A stretch of DNA of 64,000 nt, from NCBI GenBank assembly GCA_964228555.1, contig CAXQZU010000024.1:1-64000 (forward strand), read 5' to 3'. The position numbers and the translations under genes are program-made. This document shows positions 44,171 through 52,977 of the stretch, in pieces. The stretch comes from CAXQZU01 sp964228555 (GTDB taxonomy: Bacteria > Planctomycetota > PLA2 > JAEUHO01). The notes under the pieces were generated by a model. It worked only from the letters and a program-made list of their open reading frames with translations, was not told the DNA's origin and did not search any database. Position 1 is the first letter of the stretch. Every line of letters starts with the position of its first letter.

Positions 44171-44869
44171 ATGACCGCACCTGCCGCCCCCCACCCTGCG
44201 CTGCTGGGACCCTTGGCCCAGGCCGGGGCCACGCCTGGCCTGCGGCTGGGCTCCGAGGCCGACGGCGCGGCGCGCAAGGCAGAGCGGCGAGCCAGCGATG
44301 CCGCCCTCGTGGCGCGCGCCCTCAAGGGCGACCCGGACGCCTTCGGTGCGCTGGTGGAGCGCTACCAGCAGGCGGTGTACTGGGTGGCCTACGACGTGTT
44401 GCTCGACGCCGAGGAGGCGCGCGATGTCGTGCAGGAGACCTTCCTGCGCGCGCACGGTGCGCTCGCGGCCTTCGACCCCGGGCGTGACCTCGTCAACTGG
44501 CTCTACCGCATCGCGCGCAACCTCGCCATCGATGCCCATCGCCGGCGCCGCCGCCGCGCCACGCCGGTCGAGGACCTCACCCAGGTAGCCCAGCCACTGG
44601 ACAGCACCGGCTCCCAGCACGTGGAGTCCGCCGCCGAGGCGGCGCGGCTGCGTGGGCAGGTGGATGAGGTGCTGGCGCAGCTGCCGGCCGACTACCGGCT
44701 GGCGCTGACGCTGCGCGAGATGCATGGCCTGACCCCCCTGGAGATCGCCCGCGTGACCGACTGCTCCTATCCCACGGCGCGCTGGCGCGTGCACCGGGCC
44801 CGCGCCCTGTTCCGGGCCGCGTGGGAAGCTCGCCACGGCGCCCCGCCGCGCCTCGGGAGGGACGCATGA
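44171..44869 (+). CDS. ECF RNA polymerase sigma factor, RpoE type
   Basis: 232 residues: about 45 variable residues, then region 2 (ALVERYQQAVYWVAYDVLLD, ARDVVQETFLRAHGAL, LVNWLYRIARNLAIDAHRRR) and region 4 (LPADYRLALTLREMHGLTPLEIA, with the recognition helix CSYPTARWRVHRAR). It heads a plus-strand unit sigma/anti-sigma/protease-fold protein, all with overlapping ends. TACACT at 44141-44146 could be its -10 box. The divergent unit across the 122-base gap also contains an ECF sigma gene. Confidence 0.95.
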   Translation: MTAPAAPHPALLGPLAQAGATPGLRLGSEADGAARKAERRASDAALVARALKGDPDAFGALVERYQQAVYWVAYDVLLDAEEARDVVQETFLRAHGALAAFDPGRDLVNWLYRIARNLAIDAHRRRRRRATPVEDLTQVAQPLDSTGSQHVESAAEAARLRGQVDEVLAQLPADYRLALTLREMHGLTPLEIARVTDCSYPTARWRVHRARALFRAAWEARHGAPPRLGRDA

Positions 44870-45477
44870 CGCCGCCCGCGCCCAAGGCGCACCAGCCCGG
44901 GGAGTGCGAGGGCATGGCCAGCCGCCTGGCCGCGCTGGAGCACGCCGCGGGTGACCGTGCGAGCCACGGGGCCCTGCAGGCCCTGCGCGCGCACCTCGAC
45001 GCGTGCCCTGCCTGCCGTGATCGGCACGCCGGGCGCGTGGCGCGCATCGAGGGCGTGTGCGCGCTCAGGGCCCGCGCGGTACCCGACGGCGCGCTGGAGG
45101 GCCTGCGCCAGCGCGTCATGGCGGGCGTGGCCTCCGGCACGCACGCGGGCATGAGCGAGGCCTTCCTCGACGCACCGCAGGCGCTTGCACGCTGGCGCGC
45201 CGTCGCCGTGGCCGCCAGCCTGCTGCTCGTCACCGGCGCCGGGCTGCTGGCCAGCGGTGCGCTGGACAGGGCGAGCACCCGGCCCGAACGGGACCTGCGC
45301 GACACCTTGCTGCCGCCGCTGGCGCGCCCATGGACGCCCCGCGCCGCGCCGCAGCGTCCGGGCGACGACCTGCTCCAGCCCGTGCTGATGCCCGGACAGG
45401 GCGTGCGCGGCTTCTACCTGCAGCCCGTCCGCCCCGGCCGGGCGCCTGCCCTCGCGCCGGCCGAGTCCGGAGACTGA
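44866..45477 (+). CDS. Zinc-finger anti-sigma factor, single-pass membrane protein
   Basis: 203 residues. The N-terminal ZAS motif HLDACPACRDRH (His-x3-Cys-x2-Cys, about residues 43-50) marks an anti-sigma factor of the RsrA/ChrR group; one helix follows (VAVAASLLLVTGAGLLASGA, about 113-132), then a 65-residue periplasmic tail rich in Pro and Arg. It should hold the preceding sigma factor at the membrane until signalled. ATG overlaps the sigma gene's TGA (ATGA), the usual coupling for such pairs. Confidence 0.9.
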   Translation: MTPPAPKAHQPGECEGMASRLAALEHAAGDRASHGALQALRAHLDACPACRDRHAGRVARIEGVCALRARAVPDGALEGLRQRVMAGVASGTHAGMSEAFLDAPQALARWRAVAVAASLLLVTGAGLLASGALDRASTRPERDLRDTLLPPLARPWTPRAAPQRPGDDLLQPVLMPGQGVRGFYLQPVRPGRAPALAPAESGD

Positions 45478-46631
45478 TGCCCACGCGCGCCGGGTCGCTG
45501 GCCGTCGCCGCCGTGGCCTGCCTGGCGGGCGCGTCGTTCGCGCATGCCGAGGACACGAGCGCTGCGCCGGGCGCGGCACCGCCCGGGGCGGGTGCGCCCG
45601 CCCAGCCCGCAGGGCAGCCCGCCCAGCAAGCGCCGCCCGGACCGCAGCGCCCGGCGCTGGACGGCAGCCTGTCGCTGGTGGGCCTCGCGCGCCACGTGCT
45701 GCCGAGCGTGCTGATGGTGGAAGTCAGCGCGCCCGGCCGCCCGCGCGAGACCCGGCACGCGGTGGTCGTGGACGCCGACGGCTGGCTCGTGATGGCAGGC
45801 CCCACGCTGGGGCCGTCCGACCAGGTGCTGGTGCGCCTCGGCCCCGGCGAGCACATGCAGGCTGCACCCGTGGGCAGCGACGCCGGCACGGGGCTCACGC
45901 TGCTGCAGCTGGCCGCGCGACGCGAGGGCCTTCGTCCGCTGGCCCTGCCGGCCGTGCAGCCCCGTCGCCCCCTCCCTGCGGGGCCCGAGGTAGGGGCCAG
46001 CGTGGTCATGGTGACCGGCGCCGGTGCCGTGGCGCGTGGCAGCCTGCGCGCGCTGGAACGCCAGCGCGTGATCGTGGATGCGGCACACGGCACCACGGAG
46101 CGCGCCACGGGCCTGCTGGAGGCAGCGCTGGCCAGCGTGGCCCACGATGTGGGCTCGCCGTGGGTGGACAGCCAGGGCCGCTGCGTGGCGCTGCTCGTGG
46201 GCGGCGTCGCCGAGACGCCGCTGGATGGCGAGAGCCCCCCGGAGGGCATCGAGGTGCGCATGGAGCCCGTGGCCGCCCACGGCGTGCCGGCGGCCGTGGT
46301 CGCCCTCGTGTGGCCGCTGCTGCGCGAGCACCGCGGGGTGCCGCGCAGCCGGCTGGGCGTGCGCTCGCGTCCCGCCGGCGAGGCCTTGCGCCAGCACGTG
46401 TGCGGCGGCTGCGGCGGCGTGGAGATCACGGCCGTGGACGCCAGCGGCCCTGCAGACCTGGCGGGCGTGCGCGTGGACGACCTGCTGCTGGCGCTGGACG
46501 GCGTGCCGCTGCGCGCAGGGGCTGCCCTGGGCGACGCCCTGCTCCCCTACCGGCCGCTGGACACCGTGCGGCTCACCGTGTTGCGTCGCGGCGAGCGCCT
46601 CGAGGTCGAGGCCTTGCTGGCGCGCCGCTAG
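45477..46631 (+). CDS. HtrA/trypsin-fold PDZ protein without catalytic triad
   Basis: 384 residues: signal peptide (LAVAAVACLAGASFAHA), Pro/Gln linker, a chymotrypsin-fold domain (about 65-270) and a C-terminal PDZ domain (about 290-384; ITAVDASGPADLAGVRVDDLLLALDG is clear). Compared with HtrA/DegP, the catalytic His block (TNNHVV) is MAGPTL, the Asp block (D-x-x-x-DLALLK) is DAGTGLTLLQL, and the Ser block (GNSGGP) is HDVGSP. All three residues are missing. A CGGCGG motif (HVCGGCGGVEI) sits just before the PDZ. Third gene after sigma and anti-sigma, TGATG overlap: likely a periplasmic sensor or adaptor in that system (inference). Confidence 0.8.
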   Translation: MPTRAGSLAVAAVACLAGASFAHAEDTSAAPGAAPPGAGAPAQPAGQPAQQAPPGPQRPALDGSLSLVGLARHVLPSVLMVEVSAPGRPRETRHAVVVDADGWLVMAGPTLGPSDQVLVRLGPGEHMQAAPVGSDAGTGLTLLQLAARREGLRPLALPAVQPRRPLPAGPEVGASVVMVTGAGAVARGSLRALERQRVIVDAAHGTTERATGLLEAALASVAHDVGSPWVDSQGRCVALLVGGVAETPLDGESPPEGIEVRMEPVAAHGVPAAVVALVWPLLREHRGVPRSRLGVRSRPAGEALRQHVCGGCGGVEITAVDASGPADLAGVRVDDLLLALDGVPLRAGAALGDALLPYRPLDTVRLTVLRRGERLEVEALLARR

Positions 46632-46656
46632 GCGCCCGCGCGACGGCAGCCGCCGC

Positions 46657-48216
46657 TCAGCGCGGTGCGGCGGGCAGCGCTGCCTTGACAGCCGCCTCGA
46701 CGGCCTGCGCGGACACGCGCTGGTACTGCACCATCAACGGCTTGCGCGTGGCGTCGGCCGCCAGCAGCACGGTGGTGGGCACGTAGGCCATGTAGTAGCG
46801 CCGCACCAGGCGCTTCTGCGGCTCCGAGAGCGTGCTGGCTGCCGCCACGTCCACGGGCACCACGTCGACGCGGTCCGCGAGGCGCACCAGCAAGGGCAGC
46901 AGCTCCGCCGCCTGCAGGTGCGAGGCGCGCGCCGAGTTGTCGTAGAACAGCACCAGCACGGGCTTGCTGCCCCCCTCGAGTGCCACGCCCGCATCGGCGC
47001 GCCGCACCAGGTCCTCGGGGTAGCCCTGCAGGCTCGCGTCCGAGGGCTGGGCGCGCAGGCGGTCGGCGTGTTCCACGGCACGCTTGGACTCCGGCGCACT
47101 GAACGCGAAGCCGGCGGGATCCTGCGGCGTGGCCAGCGGGTCGACGGGCGTCGGCAGCGCAGGCGGCAAGGCCTCGGGCGACTCGGGCTGCTGGGCCTCA
47201 GGCGGGGAGAAGACGGGCACCGGCGGGGGTTCCACCGGCCCAGCCGGCACGGGGAGGGGCCCCACCTCCTCGCGCGGCGGCGTGCTCGCGCCCGGCAGCC
47301 ACGGATCGGCCGGCGCGGGCGCGACCGGAGACGGCGTGGGCGGAGGCGCGGTCGGGGCGGGCGGCGCGACGGCAGGCGTCGTCGGCGTGCTCCACGGATC
47401 CTCGCCAGGCACCGTGGCCGGCCGATCGTCGGGCACGCGCGGGGGCACCTCGCCTGGCACCGGGACCACCTCGGGCGCGGGCACCGGCGCGGCCGGCGTG
47501 GGTGCCGTGGGCACGGCGGGCACGACAGGTGCCAGCGGAGCGCTCGCACCCGGCAGCCACGGATCGTCGGGCGCAACGGGTGCTGGGGGCAGCGCGGGCA
47601 ACGCCGCAGGCGGGACCGGCTCGACCGCCGGCAGTTCCACCACCGAGGGCGGCGGCAACGGCATCGGGGGCGGCAGCCGGGGCGGCGCAACCACAGGCCG
47701 CTCGGCGCGGGACGCCGACGGAGCCGTGCGCGGTGCCTCGGCCGGCCGCAGCGGAGCCACCTCCACGGGCGTGCCGTCGGGACCCAGCCGCACCTTCACG
47801 TCCTTGCTGGGATCCCAGGCAGGCAGGGGCGGCCTCCACGGCGGAGGCGGCGGGCACACGGTGCTGGTCTTGGCGGGCGCGGGCTGCGGCAAGGGCGCGG
47901 GCGCGCCTGCGGCGGGCAGCGCGGCCGGGGCAGGGGGCGGCACGGCCGAGGGATCTCGCGTGGGCGGCGCTGCCGGCGCAGGCGCCGGCTCTGGCGCACC
48001 TGCAGGCGGCGGCCCCACGGGAGCCTGAGGCTCCGGCGCAGGCTCGGGCGGCACCGGGACGGGCACCGGCTCGGGTACAGGCACGGGCACGGGCTCGGGC
48101 ACCGGCACCGGCTCGTCGGCCCACGCCACGACCGTGCAGGGGCACAGCATCGCGCCCAGCAGGCCCAGCGGCAGGGCAGCGTGTCGCAGCACCAGGCGGA
48201 GGCGGCGGATGTCCAT
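46657..48216 (-). CDS. Exported proline-rich protein with thioredoxin-like C-terminus
   Basis: 519 residues. Signal peptide (LPLGLLGAMLCPCTVVAWA), then about 330 residues of Pro/Ala/Val-rich sequence beginning with VPVPEP-type repeats and including a repeated element DPWLPGAS (twice) and a DPWSTP variant; finally a globular domain of about 140 residues. There VLVLFYDNSARASH occupies the place of the thioredoxin active site with no CxxC, while the cis-proline region YVPTTVLLAAD is kept. So probably a non-redox thioredoxin-fold domain displayed on a long extended stalk. It follows glmS by 29 bases. Such polyproline stretches should depend on EF-P. Confidence 0.7.
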   Translation of the reverse strand: MDIRRLRLVLRHAALPLGLLGAMLCPCTVVAWADEPVPVPEPVPVPVPEPVPVPVPPEPAPEPQAPVGPPPAGAPEPAPAPAAPPTRDPSAVPPPAPAALPAAGAPAPLPQPAPAKTSTVCPPPPPWRPPLPAWDPSKDVKVRLGPDGTPVEVAPLRPAEAPRTAPSASRAERPVVAPPRLPPPMPLPPPSVVELPAVEPVPPAALPALPPAPVAPDDPWLPGASAPLAPVVPAVPTAPTPAAPVPAPEVVPVPGEVPPRVPDDRPATVPGEDPWSTPTTPAVAPPAPTAPPPTPSPVAPAPADPWLPGASTPPREEVGPLPVPAGPVEPPPVPVFSPPEAQQPESPEALPPALPTPVDPLATPQDPAGFAFSAPESKRAVEHADRLRAQPSDASLQGYPEDLVRRADAGVALEGGSKPVLVLFYDNSARASHLQAAELLPLLVRLADRVDVVPVDVAAASTLSEPQKRLVRRYYMAYVPTTVLLAADATRKPLMVQYQRVSAQAVEAAVKAALPAAPR

Positions 48217-48245
48217 GGCGTGGAGCGTAGCCTCGCTCGCAGGGG

Positions 48246-50072
48246 TCACTGCACGGTCACGGTCTTGGCCAGGTTGCGCGGCTGGTCCACGTCGCAGCCG
48301 CGACGCTTGGCCACCTCGTAGGCCAGCAGCTGCAGCGGGACCACGTTGACCAGCGGCGCCAGCCACGGGTCGGTCGCCGGCACCTCGACCACGTGCGTGG
48401 CCACGCGCGCCGCCTCGCGATCGCCCTCGGCAGCCACCACCACCACCGGCCCCTCGCGTGCGCTCACCTCGCGCACGTTGGCCAGCATGCGCTCGCGCCA
48501 CGGCCCGGGCGTGGCGATGGCCACGGTCACCAGCTCACGCGAGACCAGCGCGATGGGGCCGTGCTTCATCTCGCCTGCCGGGTAGCCCTCGGCGTGCACG
48601 TAGCTCAGCTCCTTCATCTTCAGCGCGCCCTCGAAGGCCGTGGCGGCATCGGGCCCGCGCCCGAGGTAGAGCATGTCGCGCACGCCATCGAGGTGGCGCG
48701 CCACGGCCCGCACCTGCTCCCAGGTGCCCAGCGCGCGCCGCACGAGGCCGGGCACGGACGGCAACGCGGGGCCCAGCGTGCGCAGGGCCTCCTCGCCACG
48801 GCCACGCGCCTGCGCCGCACGCAACGCCAGCAGCAGCAGCGCGCCGAGCATGCCGGTGTAGACCTTGGTGGAGGCCACGCTGGTCTCGGGGCCCGCGTGG
48901 ATGTCGACCAGCCCCCCCACCATGCGCCCGATCACGCTGTCCCGCACGTTGAGCACGCCCAGCGTGCGTGCGCCGCGGGCGCGCGCCACCTCCACGGCCG
49001 CCTTCGTGTCGGCGGTCTCGCCCGACTGCGACACCGCCACGACGAGCACGCTGGGGTCCAGCACCGGGCCGCGCGCCTCGTACTCGGCCGCGACCAGGGC
49101 ACGCGAGGGGATGCCCGCGAGGCTCTCCAGCGCATAGGCGCCGTAGAGCGAGGCGTAGTGCGCCGTGCCGCTGGCCACGAGGTCGATGCGGCTCGTGGCG
49201 CGCCACGCGGCGTCGTCGAGCGCCACCTCGTGCAGGCGCACACGGCCCCGGGAGGCCTCGACACGGCCCGCCAGCAGCTCGTAGAGCCGGTCGGGCTGCT
49301 CGTGGATCTCCTTGAGCATGAAGTGCGGGAAGCCGCCCTTGCCGGTGTCCTGCTCGCGCTCGCCCAGCGCACGTGGCGCGCGCCGCACCTCCTGGCCGGC
49401 CGCGTCCACGATGCGCACGCCGCCTGCGGTGGCCAGCGCCACCTCGTCCTCGCCGAGGTCCAGCACGCGGTCGGCGCGCCCGGCCAGCGCCTTGGTGTCC
49501 GAGGCGAGCAGCACCTCGCCCACGCCCAGGCCCACCAGCAGCGGCGAGCCCCGCCGCACGCCGATCACGGTGCCCGGCAGCCGCGCATGCAGGATGGCCA
49601 GCGCGAAGTGCCCCTTGCAGCGGGCCAGGACCTCGCGCGCCGCCGCCACGGGGTCGCCACGGAAGGCCCGCGCGAAGAGGTGCGCCACGACCTCCGTGTC
49701 GGTCTCGCTCGCGAAGCGCACGCCCTGCGCCTCCAGCTCCTCCCGCAAGGCGAGGTCGTTCTCGAGGATGCCGTTGTGCACCACCGCCACCTCGCCCCGG
49801 GCATCGAGGTGCGGGTGCGCGTTGGGCTTGCTGGGCGGGCCGTGCGTGGCCCAGCGCGTGTGCCCGATGCCCGTGCAGCCCTCGAGGCCCCGTGCGAGCC
49901 AGGCCGGCGCGAGGTCAGCGATGCGGCCCTTGTCCTTCTCGACATGCAGCCGGCCCTGGTGCTCGAGCGCGACACCCGCCGAGTCGTAGCCGCGATAGGC
50001 CAGCAGGTGCAGGCCCTGCGCGAGCACGGGCAGTGCGGGCGTGGTGCCGGCGATGGCGATGATGCCGCACAT
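48246..50072 (-). CDS. glmS: Glutamine--fructose-6-phosphate aminotransferase (isomerizing)
   Basis: Makes glucosamine-6-phosphate from fructose-6-phosphate and glutamine, the first step to UDP-GlcNAc for peptidoglycan and LPS. 608 residues, full length. N-terminal Ntn glutaminase domain with catalytic Cys2 (MCGIIAIAG), YRGYDSAGVA, HTRWATHG and HNGILEN; then two SIS sugar-isomerase domains with VSQSGETADTKAAVE, SVASTKVYTG and GRGPDAATAFEGALKMKELS; C-terminus DQPRNLAKTVTV. No glmS-ribozyme-like leader: the upstream gene ends only 13 bases before the ATG. Confidence 0.98.
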   Translation of the reverse strand: MCGIIAIAGTTPALPVLAQGLHLLAYRGYDSAGVALEHQGRLHVEKDKGRIADLAPAWLARGLEGCTGIGHTRWATHGPPSKPNAHPHLDARGEVAVVHNGILENDLALREELEAQGVRFASETDTEVVAHLFARAFRGDPVAAAREVLARCKGHFALAILHARLPGTVIGVRRGSPLLVGLGVGEVLLASDTKALAGRADRVLDLGEDEVALATAGGVRIVDAAGQEVRRAPRALGEREQDTGKGGFPHFMLKEIHEQPDRLYELLAGRVEASRGRVRLHEVALDDAAWRATSRIDLVASGTAHYASLYGAYALESLAGIPSRALVAAEYEARGPVLDPSVLVVAVSQSGETADTKAAVEVARARGARTLGVLNVRDSVIGRMVGGLVDIHAGPETSVASTKVYTGMLGALLLLALRAAQARGRGEEALRTLGPALPSVPGLVRRALGTWEQVRAVARHLDGVRDMLYLGRGPDAATAFEGALKMKELSYVHAEGYPAGEMKHGPIALVSRELVTVAIATPGPWRERMLANVREVSAREGPVVVVAAEGDREAARVATHVVEVPATDPWLAPLVNVVPLQLLAYEVAKRRGCDVDQPRNLAKTVTVQ

Positions 50073-50085
50073 GCGGGGCCCCCGG

Positions 50086-51321
50086 CTAGCGCCGGCCCGC
50101 CACGGTGGCGCGCAACGGCACGCGCAGCTCCGGCTGCTCGGGCAGGTCGGTCACCAGCACCAGTTCCGCCTCCTGCAGGCCCGGTGCGCGCGGCTTGCCG
50201 TCGTAGCGCACGCGCACCACCCAGCCCGGCTGGGTGGCCGGGGCAGGCTCCACCGCGCCGGCCTCGAAGGGCGCACCGCTCGCATCGAAGGCCTGGCCCG
50301 GCACCGGCACGATGCGTGCCTCGCGCACCTGGAAGGCCAGCGGCGGCGTGGTGCTGGGGCGCAGGTAGATGGGGATCTCGCGCGTCGCGCCCCCGGACTC
50401 CACGTAGCCGAAGATGGCCTGCGGAGGCGTGGCCGACACCGGCGCCAGGATCATCATCTGGGCATCCAGCAGCACCTCGCTGCGCTCGGGATGGTCCAGC
50501 GTGATCACCAGCGGGGCGCGCCACAGTCCCTGCTGCGCGCGACCCGGGTGCGTCACCACCACCTCGACGATGCGCAGCAGCGGGTCGGCCACCTCACGGG
50601 CCTCCCACGTGCAGGCCGGCGGCGGTTCCGAACCCATCGCCTTGACCGTGACCCCGGTCACCTTCCATGCGGCCTCGTCACGTGGGGAGGCGAGGCGCAC
50701 CGAGGCCGAGCAGGGTGCACCCTTGCGCGGGCGGCCGAAGTCCAGGCCCGAGGATTGCGCCACCACGCCCAGCGAGATGTCCACCTTGACTGGCCAGGCG
50801 TGTCGCGCCTGGCCCAGCTCGTTGGTGATGACCGAGAAGCTCTTGGACTGCAGGCCATGGCGCCCCGTGGTGTCCAGCCGCAGGACGATGGCGCCCTGCT
50901 CGCCCGGCTCGAAGCGCCGCTTGTCGCCCTCGACACGCCCCGTCACGCAGCCACACCCGGTCTGCACGTCGCGCACGCACAGCGCGCCCCGGCCCGTGCT
51001 GCGGAACGTCACGCGGCGCTCGGCCTGCTGGCCCTGCCGCACGCGACCGAAGTCCACGCCTTGCGCATCGAGGTCCACCTCGATGGCGGGCGGCGCGTCC
51101 GGGTCCGGCACGCAGCCCTCCGGCATGGGCACTGCCTCCTGCACGAGGGGGCCCGACGGCGTGCGTCCCTTGCTGCCGCCGGCGCTGCCGTCGCCGCCCC
51201 ACAGCGCGAGGGCCACCAGCCCCCCCATCACGGCCAGCGCGGCTGCGCTGGAGGCCAGGACGATGGCCCGCGAGCGCCGGTCCGCGGGCGGCGGTGCGGT
51301 CGGGTCCTGGGGCGCGTCCAT
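50086..51321 (-). CDS. DUF1573 domain protein, membrane-anchored
   Basis: 411 residues. One helix near the N-terminus (AIVLASSAAALAVMGGLVAL), then an Ig-like DUF1573 domain (about 80-180): VDFGRVRQGQQAERRVTFRS and VQTGCGCVTGRVEG, with the typical GCGC motif, and FEPGEQGAIVLRLDT; a second beta-rich half follows, with a related FGRPRKGAPC element. DUF1573 proteins are frequent in Bacteroidota and Planctomycetota; function is not established. A GTAGCAT box ends 7 bases before the ATG. Ends 13 bases before glmS. Confidence 0.87.
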   Translation of the reverse strand: MDAPQDPTAPPPADRRSRAIVLASSAAALAVMGGLVALALWGGDGSAGGSKGRTPSGPLVQEAVPMPEGCVPDPDAPPAIEVDLDAQGVDFGRVRQGQQAERRVTFRSTGRGALCVRDVQTGCGCVTGRVEGDKRRFEPGEQGAIVLRLDTTGRHGLQSKSFSVITNELGQARHAWPVKVDISLGVVAQSSGLDFGRPRKGAPCSASVRLASPRDEAAWKVTGVTVKAMGSEPPPACTWEAREVADPLLRIVEVVVTHPGRAQQGLWRAPLVITLDHPERSEVLLDAQMMILAPVSATPPQAIFGYVESGGATREIPIYLRPSTTPPLAFQVREARIVPVPGQAFDASGAPFEAGAVEPAPATQPGWVVRVRYDGKPRAPGLQEAELVLVTDLPEQPELRVPLRATVAGRR

Positions 51322-51334
51322 GCCCGCGATGCTA
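51322..51334 (-). promoter_or_regulatory. Candidate -10 element TAGCAT directly before the DUF1573 gene
   Basis: TAGCAT on the minus strand (51334-51329), followed by 7 bases and the ATG at 51321. The gap to the upstream gene is 75 bases, so a promoter is expected here. A leaderless transcript would result. Confidence 0.35.
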
Positions 51335-51396
51335 CGAGGACACGCAGGGCGCTCCAGCCGCCGCGGCCACGCCGGGCAGGGAGGCCCTAGGCTGGC

Positions 51397-52977
51397 TCAA
51401 CCGCCCGCTGCGCCGGCCGCCCGGCGGACGCGTGGCGCGTGGGAACGCTGCCCGGCCGGCACGCCACCGTGGTTCACGCGCGGCAGTCGCTCGTGGTACT
51501 GCTCGCTGAAGCCCACGCTGTTCTCCAGGTCGTGGCAGGTCATGCAGTCTTGCCGCTCGGGCCGTGCGCGCAGCAGCCGGCTCGAGGCCCACACCGCGGC
51601 CTCGTAGGGTGCCGCCACGTGCGTGCTGCCGGGCCCGTGGCAGTTCTCGCAGCCCACGCCCCCGAGGTAGGGCGTGCTCGCATCGTCCACGAACCCGCTC
51701 TGCGCCCACGTGAAGCGGCCGTCGGGCTGCCGCTGCGGCCCCTGCACGTGGCAGGCGAGGCACTCTGGGTCCCCGGCGTAGTCGTCCATCCGCAGCGTGC
51801 GCAAGGCCCCCGCGTGCGGGGTGGCGTGCCAGTCCCGGTAGATCGCCTCGTGGCATGCTGCGCACGCCGCCGAGCCCACATAGCGCGGCTCCCCGGGCGC
51901 CTCGGCACGCCTCTCTTCCATGGCCAGCAACCCCTGGGCCTGGACCTCGCGCTTGTAGACGGCGAACCAGCCTGCCACCTCCTGGCGCAGGCGCGAGGGC
52001 GTCTCGGTCCCGGAGAACAGCGGCAGCAAGGGCTGCGGCGTCCACGTGGCCGTCCAGCCGCCGCCGGGCGCGACCTCGAGGTCGAGCACCCCCACGTTCT
52101 TGCCCTTCTCCTCCAGGCCCACCACCAGCGGCGTGTCGCCCAGCACCACGCCCACGTGCGTGGCTTCCGCCGTGGCCCCGCTCATGTCCACGATCACGCA
52201 GGCCCCCACGCCACGCAGCGCCGCCTTCACGGCCTCCAGCTCAGCCGCCGATGCCTCCAGCGCCACGACATGCACGCGACCGACCTGCCGCGGCAGGGCC
52301 TGCACGGCCTGCGCCGCGGGCACGACCGCCTCGGCAAGGCCCGCGTCGCGCAGCAAGCGACCCTGGCCCTCGTCCAGCAAGGTAAGCACCCGCACGGCGA
52401 CGGGACCCGCCGCGAGGTCGGCCCAGCCCTCCGCGGGCGCCTCCGGGTCCACGCCCAGCGATGCGGAGGGACGCATGTTGAGGGGCAGCGTGGGGCGCTC
52501 GCTGCCGCCCGCCCCGGGCGTGGCAAAGGAGGCGACCAGCTCGGCCACCTGCAGGTCGGAGGGACCCAGCAGGTGCGCTCCGTAGCCCAGCGCCTGCAGG
52601 GCCTGCCGGTAGAGCATGGCCTTGAGGCGCGCCTGCTCGCGGTCGCGACGCAGCGGGACGGGCGCAGCGGCCGACCAGCCCAGCGACACGGGGACCAGCG
52701 CGTCGCCCGAGCGCGTGCGCAGCATCTCCACCGCGGTGGCGAGCCGCTCCAGGCCGCCCAGCTGTGGCGCACTGCAGCCACAGGGCTTGAGCTTGCCCAG
52801 GTTGCGTCCGCTCAGCAGCAGCGTGCCTGCGGCGCGCTGGGCAGGCCAGCGCACGCCCGCCTCGCCTGCGACGGGCGCCGCCGCGGGCACCCGCCGGGCG
52901 CGTGCCCACCCGATGCCGGCTGCGAGGCAGCCCAGCAGGACCAGCACCAGCAGGCGCGGCACGATCGGCAGCGTCAT
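51397..52977 (-). CDS. Multihaem cytochrome c with nucleotidase-like N-terminal part
   Basis: 526 residues from ATG 52977, chosen because it gives a compact signal peptide (LPIVPRLLVLVLLGCLAAGIGWARA); a GTG at 53019 that overlaps the upstream TGA would add 14 residues. The N-terminal 330 residues begin with LKPCGCSAPQLGGLERLATAVE, as in exported 5'-nucleotidase/SoxB-like metallophosphatases, but clear metal-binding Asp/His motifs are not seen. The C-terminal part has four haem sites: CAACH, CLACH, CENCH and CMTCH, with further His residues as in the cytochrome c554 family. Likely a periplasmic electron carrier. Confidence 0.88.
   Translation of the reverse strand: MTLPIVPRLLVLVLLGCLAAGIGWARARRVPAAAPVAGEAGVRWPAQRAAGTLLLSGRNLGKLKPCGCSAPQLGGLERLATAVEMLRTRSGDALVPVSLGWSAAAPVPLRRDREQARLKAMLYRQALQALGYGAHLLGPSDLQVAELVASFATPGAGGSERPTLPLNMRPSASLGVDPEAPAEGWADLAAGPVAVRVLTLLDEGQGRLLRDAGLAEAVVPAAQAVQALPRQVGRVHVVALEASAAELEAVKAALRGVGACVIVDMSGATAEATHVGVVLGDTPLVVGLEEKGKNVGVLDLEVAPGGGWTATWTPQPLLPLFSGTETPSRLRQEVAGWFAVYKREVQAQGLLAMEERRAEAPGEPRYVGSAACAACHEAIYRDWHATPHAGALRTLRMDDYAGDPECLACHVQGPQRQPDGRFTWAQSGFVDDASTPYLGGVGCENCHGPGSTHVAAPYEAAVWASSRLLRARPERQDCMTCHDLENSVGFSEQYHERLPRVNHGGVPAGQRSHAPRVRRAAGAAGG

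Noticed and set aside
46078..48321. Plus-strand frame with Arg/Gly-rich repeats resembling an RGG protein
   Set aside because: It begins inside the HtrA-like gene and is the reverse complement of the proline-rich stalk; the repeats are a by-product of Pro codons.
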